Below are positions 59,935 to 64,000 of a DNA stretch of 64,000 bases, one piece after another. This stretch comes from Corallococcus sp. NCRR. GTDB lineage: Bacteria > Myxococcota > Myxococcia > Myxococcales > Myxococcaceae. The notes under the pieces are model-generated. The model ran no database searches. It had not been told where the DNA came from and worked only from the letters and a program-made list of their open reading frames with translations. Within the stretch, counting starts at the first letter, position 1; each line of letters starts with the position of its first letter. Where the stretch lies: positions 9,221,461 through 9,285,460 of the forward strand of contig NZ_CP114039.1 of the NCBI RefSeq assembly GCF_026965535.1, read 5' to 3'. The position numbers and the translations under genes were made by a program.

Positions 59935-61755
59935 TCAGAGCGGCTGGGTGCGCTGCTTCAACCAGTCGCGCGCCGCGCCTTCGACGTGGGGTTGGAGCCT
60001 CTCGCGCACGGTGGCGTGATAGGCATTGAGCCAGTCCACCTCCTCGCGGGACAGCAGGGACGGGTCCACCAGCCGCGTGTCGATGGGGCAGAGGCTCAGC
60101 GTCTCGAAGCGCAGGAACTCACCGAACTCCGTCTTGCGGTCGGGCACGGCGGCGAGGAGGTTCTCGATGCGGATGCCCCAGCGGCCCGGACGGTAGAGGC
60201 CGGGCTCGTTGGAGGTGATCATCCCCGGCTCCATCGCCGTGGTGATGTCATTGGACAGGACCTGGGAGAAGCCGTGCGGCCCCTCGTGGACGTTGAGGAA
60301 GAAGCCCACCCCGTGGCCCGTGCCGTGGCCATAGTCCAGCCCCTCCGCCCACAGCGGCGCCCTCGCCAGCGCGTCCAGGTTCGGGGAACGGGTCCCCCGG
60401 GGGAAGCGGGCGCGGGACAGGTTGATGTTCCCGCGCAGCACCAGCGTGAAGTCGCGCCGCTGCTCGGGCGTGGGCTCGCCCACGGGGACCACGCGGGTGA
60501 TGTCCGTGGTGCCGGACGTGTACTGGCCGCCGGAGTCGATGAGCAGCAGGCCCTGCGGCTTCTGCCCCGGCAGGCACACCGTCGCGTGCGAGTCCTGCGT
60601 GGCCCGGTAGTGCGGCATGGCCGCGTTCGCGTTGTACGCCGCGATGGTGGAGAAGCTGAGCGAGACGAAGCCCGGACGCCGCGCCCGCTCCGCGGAGAGG
60701 CGCTCGTCCACGGTCAGCTCGGTGATGGGCTCGCGGCCCAGGGCGGACTCGAACCAGGCGAAGAACGCGCACAGCGCCGCGCCGTCCTGCTCCATCGCGT
60801 CGCGGAAGTGCGCAAGCTCCGCGTCCGTCTTGCGCGACTTGGCCACGGTGGACGGGTTGAGCCCCTCCACCACGCTCACGCCCTTGGGCACCGCCTGCCG
60901 CAGCCCGTGGGTGATGCGCCGCGGATCCACCAGGAGCCGCGTCCCGTCCGGCAGCGCCCCCAGCGCGCGGGCCGCCTCGTCGTACGGGTGGAGGGTGACG
61001 CCGTCCGCTTCCAGCTCCGCGCGCAGCGCTTCCGGGACCTTCCCCTCCCCGATGAACAGCCGGGCGCCACCGGGCTCCACCAGCAGGTGCGCGAGGAACA
61101 GCGGGAGGTGCTCCACGTCCGCGCCGCGCATGTTCATCAGCCACGCGACGTCATCCAGCGTGGAGATGAAGTGGTGCGTGGCGCCCAGCACGCCCATCTC
61201 CGCGCGCACGGCCCGCAGCTTGTCGGTCCGCGCCACGGGCGACAGCGCGTGCGTGAACACGGGCGCGGCGGGCAGGGGCGGCCGGTCCGTCCACGCCTCC
61301 GCCACCACGTCCAGGTCCGTGCGCAGCACCAGCCCCGCCGCGGACAGCTGCGAGGCCGCCGAGCGCGCCACGCCCAGTCCCAGCACCGCGCCATCCACCG
61401 CCACCGTCTGCCCCGGCGGCACGTTCGCGGCCAGCCAGTCCAGGTGTGACTGCCCGGGCGCGCTCGTCGCCCGCACCGTCGCGATGCCGCTGCCCTTCAA
61501 CTGGGTGTCCGCCTGCTCCCAATAGCGGCTGTCCACCCAGAGGCCGGCGTAATCCTCCGTCACCACCAGCGTGGCCAGTGAACCGGTGAAGCCAGACGCC
61601 CACTCCCGTCCCTTCCAGCGGGCCGGCACGTAGGTGGACAGGTGCGGGTCGCTCGTCGGGACCCAGACCGCCGCCACACCGCGCTCCCGCATCACCTGCC
61701 GCACCCGCGCGATCCGCTCGCGCGCCGCGGCCCCCTGCGTCTGCTCAAGGCCCAT
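59935..61755 (-). CDS. Xaa-Pro aminopeptidase (M24B, aminopeptidase P-like)
   Basis: A 606-residue cytoplasmic-type metallopeptidase with the three-domain layout of long (eukaryote-like) aminopeptidase P: two creatinase-like N-terminal domains and the C-terminal pita-bread domain. The dimetal ligands are visible: Asp in LLIDSGGQY, Asp in GTTDITR, His in HGTGHGVGFF, Glu in TSNEPGLY and Glu in IRIENLL. It removes N-terminal residues that precede proline. The ATG at 61755 follows GGAGG; the longer start at 61788 is not favoured. It is divergent from the GT4 gene with 295 bases between. Confidence 0.95.
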   Translation of the reverse strand: MGLEQTQGAAARERIARVRQVMRERGVAAVWVPTSDPHLSTYVPARWKGREWASGFTGSLATLVVTEDYAGLWVDSRYWEQADTQLKGSGIATVRATSAPGQSHLDWLAANVPPGQTVAVDGAVLGLGVARSAASQLSAAGLVLRTDLDVVAEAWTDRPPLPAAPVFTHALSPVARTDKLRAVRAEMGVLGATHHFISTLDDVAWLMNMRGADVEHLPLFLAHLLVEPGGARLFIGEGKVPEALRAELEADGVTLHPYDEAARALGALPDGTRLLVDPRRITHGLRQAVPKGVSVVEGLNPSTVAKSRKTDAELAHFRDAMEQDGAALCAFFAWFESALGREPITELTVDERLSAERARRPGFVSLSFSTIAAYNANAAMPHYRATQDSHATVCLPGQKPQGLLLIDSGGQYTSGTTDITRVVPVGEPTPEQRRDFTLVLRGNINLSRARFPRGTRSPNLDALARAPLWAEGLDYGHGTGHGVGFFLNVHEGPHGFSQVLSNDITTAMEPGMITSNEPGLYRPGRWGIRIENLLAAVPDRKTEFGEFLRFETLSLCPIDTRLVDPSLLSREEVDWLNAYHATVRERLQPHVEGAARDWLKQRTQPL

Positions 61756-62050
61756 GGCGTCCTCCGTCGTTGCGTCGTGCGTCCTCATGCCGCAAACCGC
61801 GCGTCTTTTCGAGGCCCCTCACGGGCAGGGGGCCACCGCGTGGGTCAAGACCGCCGGGAAGACGGCTGTTGCTCGGAAGACGCGGTGCATCATCCCGTTG
61901 CATCGCGAATGAGCGATGTGTTGTCCATCGACGGGAAAGCGCCGCGTGGGCCTGGGCCCATTGCCTCCGGGTGCTTACCAAGCCGGTGGCCGCGGTGAGG
62001 AGCACGCGGCCGGTTCCACCCGTCTCCTGAAGCAGGCCTGGATTCCCACC
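61756..62050. other. 295-base divergent intergenic region
   Basis: No gene or repeat that I can support. It should contain promoters for the aminopeptidase (minus) and the glycosyltransferase (plus), but I see no convincing consensus pair. Confidence 0.5.
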
Positions 62051-63295
62051 GTGCGACGCGTACTCGCCATCCTTCCCTACGTTCCGCTGCCTTCGGATAC
62101 GGGCGGCACCCTGCGCACGCTCGAGCTTGTGCGTGCCCTTGCCTCGCGCTTCACGTTGGACGTGTTCGCGGTGCACCGGGCGGGCAACGATGCCGAGGGC
62201 TTCAAGCGCTGGCTGGGAGAGCTGGGCGTGCCGGCCTCGCGGCTGCATCTGGTGGACCTGCCGCGCGTGGCGCCCGAGGAGACGCTGAACAGCACGCGGG
62301 CCTTCCTGCGGGGCACGCCGCTCACCTACGTCCGCTTCGCGCGGCAGAGCGTGCAGGACGCCTTGCGCCGGGTGCTGGCGGAGCGCGGTCCCTTCGACAT
62401 CATCCACTTCGACCACCTGCACATGGCGCAGCTGTTGCCGCTGGCGCGGCGGCTCAACCCGTCCGCGCACCTGGTCATCGACGAGCACAACGTGGAGAGC
62501 CAGCTGCTCGCGCGGATGGCGCCGCTGAGCCCGCCGCCGATGCGGCCGTTCCTGCGCTGGCAGTTCAACCGGGTGGAGCGGCTGGAGCGCGAGTGCGTGA
62601 GCCAGGCGGACACCGTGCTGGCGTGCTCCTCCGTGGACGCGGAGCAGTTGCGCGCCATGGGAGCGAAGCGGGTGGAGGTGGTGCCCAACGGCGTGAAGCT
62701 GCCGGACTTCGCGCCCCGGGAGAGCAAGGGCGACGACCTCGTGTTCGTGGGCTCCATGGACTGGTGGCCCAATGAAGACGCGGTGCTGCTGTTGGCGCGC
62801 GAGGTGTGGCCGCTGGTGTCGTCGGAGCTGTCGACCAGCAAGTTGATGGTGGTGGGCCGCAGTCCGCCCGCGTCCGTGCGAGCCCTGGAGAACGAGCGGC
62901 TGGTGGTGACGGGCTCGGTGCCGTCGGTGGCGCCGTACCTGGCGCGGGCATTGGCAACGGCCATTCCGCTGCGAGCGGGCAGCGGGACGCGCCTGAAGGT
63001 GCTGGAGGCCGCGGCGGCGGGTGTGCCCGTGGTGGCCACGCGCCTGGCGGTGGAAGGCCTGCCGGTGGTGGAGGGGCAGCATGTCCTCCTGGCGGAGTCT
63101 CCTCAGGAGTTCGCCGCCGCGCTGCGCCGGCTGCGCAATGATCCGGACCTCTGCAGCCGGCTCGCGCAGAACGCCCGCCGGATGGCGGAGTCCTTCGCAT
63201 GGGACGGCATCGGGGCCGGGCTGGGCGAGCTCTACCTGAACGCCGTGTCCGCGAGTGGCGAAGGGAAGAAGCTCTCCAGAGAGGAAGCCGTCTGA
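62051..63295 (+). CDS. Family 4 glycosyltransferase
   Basis: A 414-residue GT-B glycosyltransferase. The N-terminal domain begins LAILPYVPLPSDTGGTLRTL (sugar-acceptor side); the C-terminal donor side has LVFVGSMDWWPNEDAVLLL, then PLRAGSGTRLKVLEAAAAGV with the GT4 Glu-containing EX7E-like segment. It probably builds a surface polysaccharide. The start is GTG 62051, right at the conserved first strand; an upstream extension adds no family content. Confidence 0.9.
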   Translation: MRRVLAILPYVPLPSDTGGTLRTLELVRALASRFTLDVFAVHRAGNDAEGFKRWLGELGVPASRLHLVDLPRVAPEETLNSTRAFLRGTPLTYVRFARQSVQDALRRVLAERGPFDIIHFDHLHMAQLLPLARRLNPSAHLVIDEHNVESQLLARMAPLSPPPMRPFLRWQFNRVERLERECVSQADTVLACSSVDAEQLRAMGAKRVEVVPNGVKLPDFAPRESKGDDLVFVGSMDWWPNEDAVLLLAREVWPLVSSELSTSKLMVVGRSPPASVRALENERLVVTGSVPSVAPYLARALATAIPLRAGSGTRLKVLEAAAAGVPVVATRLAVEGLPVVEGQHVLLAESPQEFAAALRRLRNDPDLCSRLAQNARRMAESFAWDGIGAGLGELYLNAVSASGEGKKLSREEAV

Positions 63296-64000
63296 GCCAC
63301 GGGGCAGCGTGCGGAGAGCAGCCACCGCACGTCCAGGCCCGCCATGGATGACACCTGGGGACTCGCCCGCCGGGAGCGCGCCGCGAAAACCTGTCCGACT
63401 GTCCGACAGGTTTTGGGCGACCATCGCCGGCAGGAGCGGCCGCGCACCCGAGGCGTGGAAACCGGTCCGACTGTCCAACAGGTTCTGGGCGACCACCGCC
63501 GGAGCGGCGGCCGCGCACCCGAGGCGTAGAAACCGGTCCGACTGTCCGACAGGTTTTCAGCGGCCGCAGCCGAGGGGACGGCCGCGCACCCGAGGCGTGG
63601 AAACCGGTCCGACTGTCCAACAGGTTCTGGGCGACCACCGCCGGAGCGGCGGCCGCGCACCCGAGGCGTAGAAACCGGTCCGACTGTCCGACAGGTTTTC
63701 AGCGGCCGCAGCCGAGGGGACGGCCGCGCACCCGAGGCGTGGAAACCGGTCCGACTGTCCGACAGGTTCTGGGCGACCACCTTCGACGGGTGCCCCCGCC
63801 CAGCCGGGCATTGAAGACCGGTCCGACTGTCCGACAGGTTTTCAGCAGCCACGGAGGGTGGGTGCCGCCGTCCGTCGAAGCCGTGGTGACCTGTCCGACA
63901 GGTTCCGGGCGGCCTCGGCTGGCGGGAGCAGAGGCCCATCCGGGTCTTGGAAACGTGTCCGACTGTCCGACAGGTTCAGGCCGCACCGGGCAGGAGGGGC
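63296..64000. repeat. Tandem array of ~71-bp units with a GACTGTCCGACAGGTT core
   Basis: No gene. Nine cores are visible: 63397, 63469 (CCAACAGG variant), 63540, 63611 (CCAACAGG variant), 63682, 63753, 63825, 63888 (degenerate, first GACTGTCC half lost) and 63961. Spacing is 71-72 bases for most. Most spacers share GCCGCGCACCCGAGGCGT next to the core. Spacers after cores 2 and 4 are essentially identical, as are those after cores 3 and 5, giving a 142-base higher-order repeat. The array probably continues past the window. Most cores are preceded by AAACCGGTCC and form an imperfect palindrome. Confidence 0.92.
63386..63414. terminator. First array palindrome, terminator-like
   Basis: AAAACCTGTC (63386-63395) / GACAGGTTTT (63405-63414), a perfect 10-base stem with a 9-base loop and T-runs on both strands. 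It is 90 bases after the glycosyltransferase stop and is the only fully symmetric unit of the array. It could be the ancestral element and a working bidirectional terminator. Confidence 0.5.

Noticed and set aside
63386-64000. CRISPR array
   Set aside because: Repeats of about 28 bases at regular spacing first suggest CRISPR, but the spacers are near-identical copies of two types, longer stretches than the core are shared, and no Cas genes are present.
63386-64000. Integron attC cassette array or repeat protein gene
   Set aside because: The cores lack GTTRRRY-type attC ends and no cassettes lie between them. The open frames over the array arise because the repeat has few stops; the period is not a multiple of three and the repeated peptide jumps frame.

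Overview
The window is very GC-rich and almost fully coding. It carries families typical of myxobacteria: large nonribosomal peptide synthetases, M13 and S41-type proteases, many lipoproteins, collagen-like Gly-X-Y proteins, DUF2243 and DUF3261. I read it as a chromosomal segment of a myxobacterium, most likely Myxococcaceae (Corallococcus/Myxococcus/Pyxidicoccus-like). The species call is inference from gene content only. I see no rRNA, tRNA, insertion sequence or prophage.

Layout. 1-7347: the C-terminal part of a nonribosomal peptide synthetase (carrier-C-A-carrier-C-A-carrier-thioesterase), cut by the left edge. 7354-24414: mixed single genes, comprising a polytopic membrane protein, a GH18 chitinase lipoprotein with a ricin-type lectin tail, cstA with its small partner, an S41-like lipoprotein protease, a DUF6321-like basic protein, a Baeyer-Villiger-type flavin monooxygenase, an acetyltransferase, a collagen-like lipoprotein divergent from a phage-tail-collar-like protein, a WYL regulator, a short family B DNA polymerase and a membrane protein. 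24662-25321: an orphan mdcG-like gene.

25669-42331: a tightly packed operon of 19 genes, many joined by 4-base stop/start overlaps, with the content of an aryl polyene (APE) pigment cluster. An aromatic amino acid ammonia-lyase would supply the aryl starter. An acyl-activating ligase fused to a dehydratase, two acyl carrier proteins, two ketosynthases, a ketosynthase-like N-terminal protein, a ketoreductase, a second dehydratase and a thioesterase would build the polyene. Two acyltransferases, a glycosyltransferase, a LolA-like carrier, an MMPL exporter and a DUF3261 lipoprotein would attach it to a lipid and move it to the outer membrane. A flavin-dependent halogenase-like protein may tailor it. 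A perfect GC-rich hairpin closes the operon.

42361-49467: a GT-C-like membrane protein, acetyltransferase, DUF2243 pair, M13 lipoprotein peptidase, an O-methyltransferase, and a LysR regulator whose 3' end overlaps that of a second O-methyltransferase. 50261-58795: three proteins without signal peptides (a subtilase, a lysozyme plus peptidoglycan-binding plus unknown-domain protein, and a 1132-residue Ala/Lys-rich helical repeat protein), interspersed with a MORN-like repeat protein and a TetR regulator that has a palindromic operator over its start. 58954-59030 is a nested palindromic element. 59043-63295: a small membrane protein, Cys-rich lipoprotein, aminopeptidase P and a GT4 glycosyltransferase.

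63386 to beyond 63976: an array of nine or more ~71-bp units, each with a GACTGTCCGACAGGTT core, organised partly as 142-bp dimers. It is neither CRISPR nor coding. This array, the signal-less 50-59 kb group and the nested palindrome are the least explained parts of the window.
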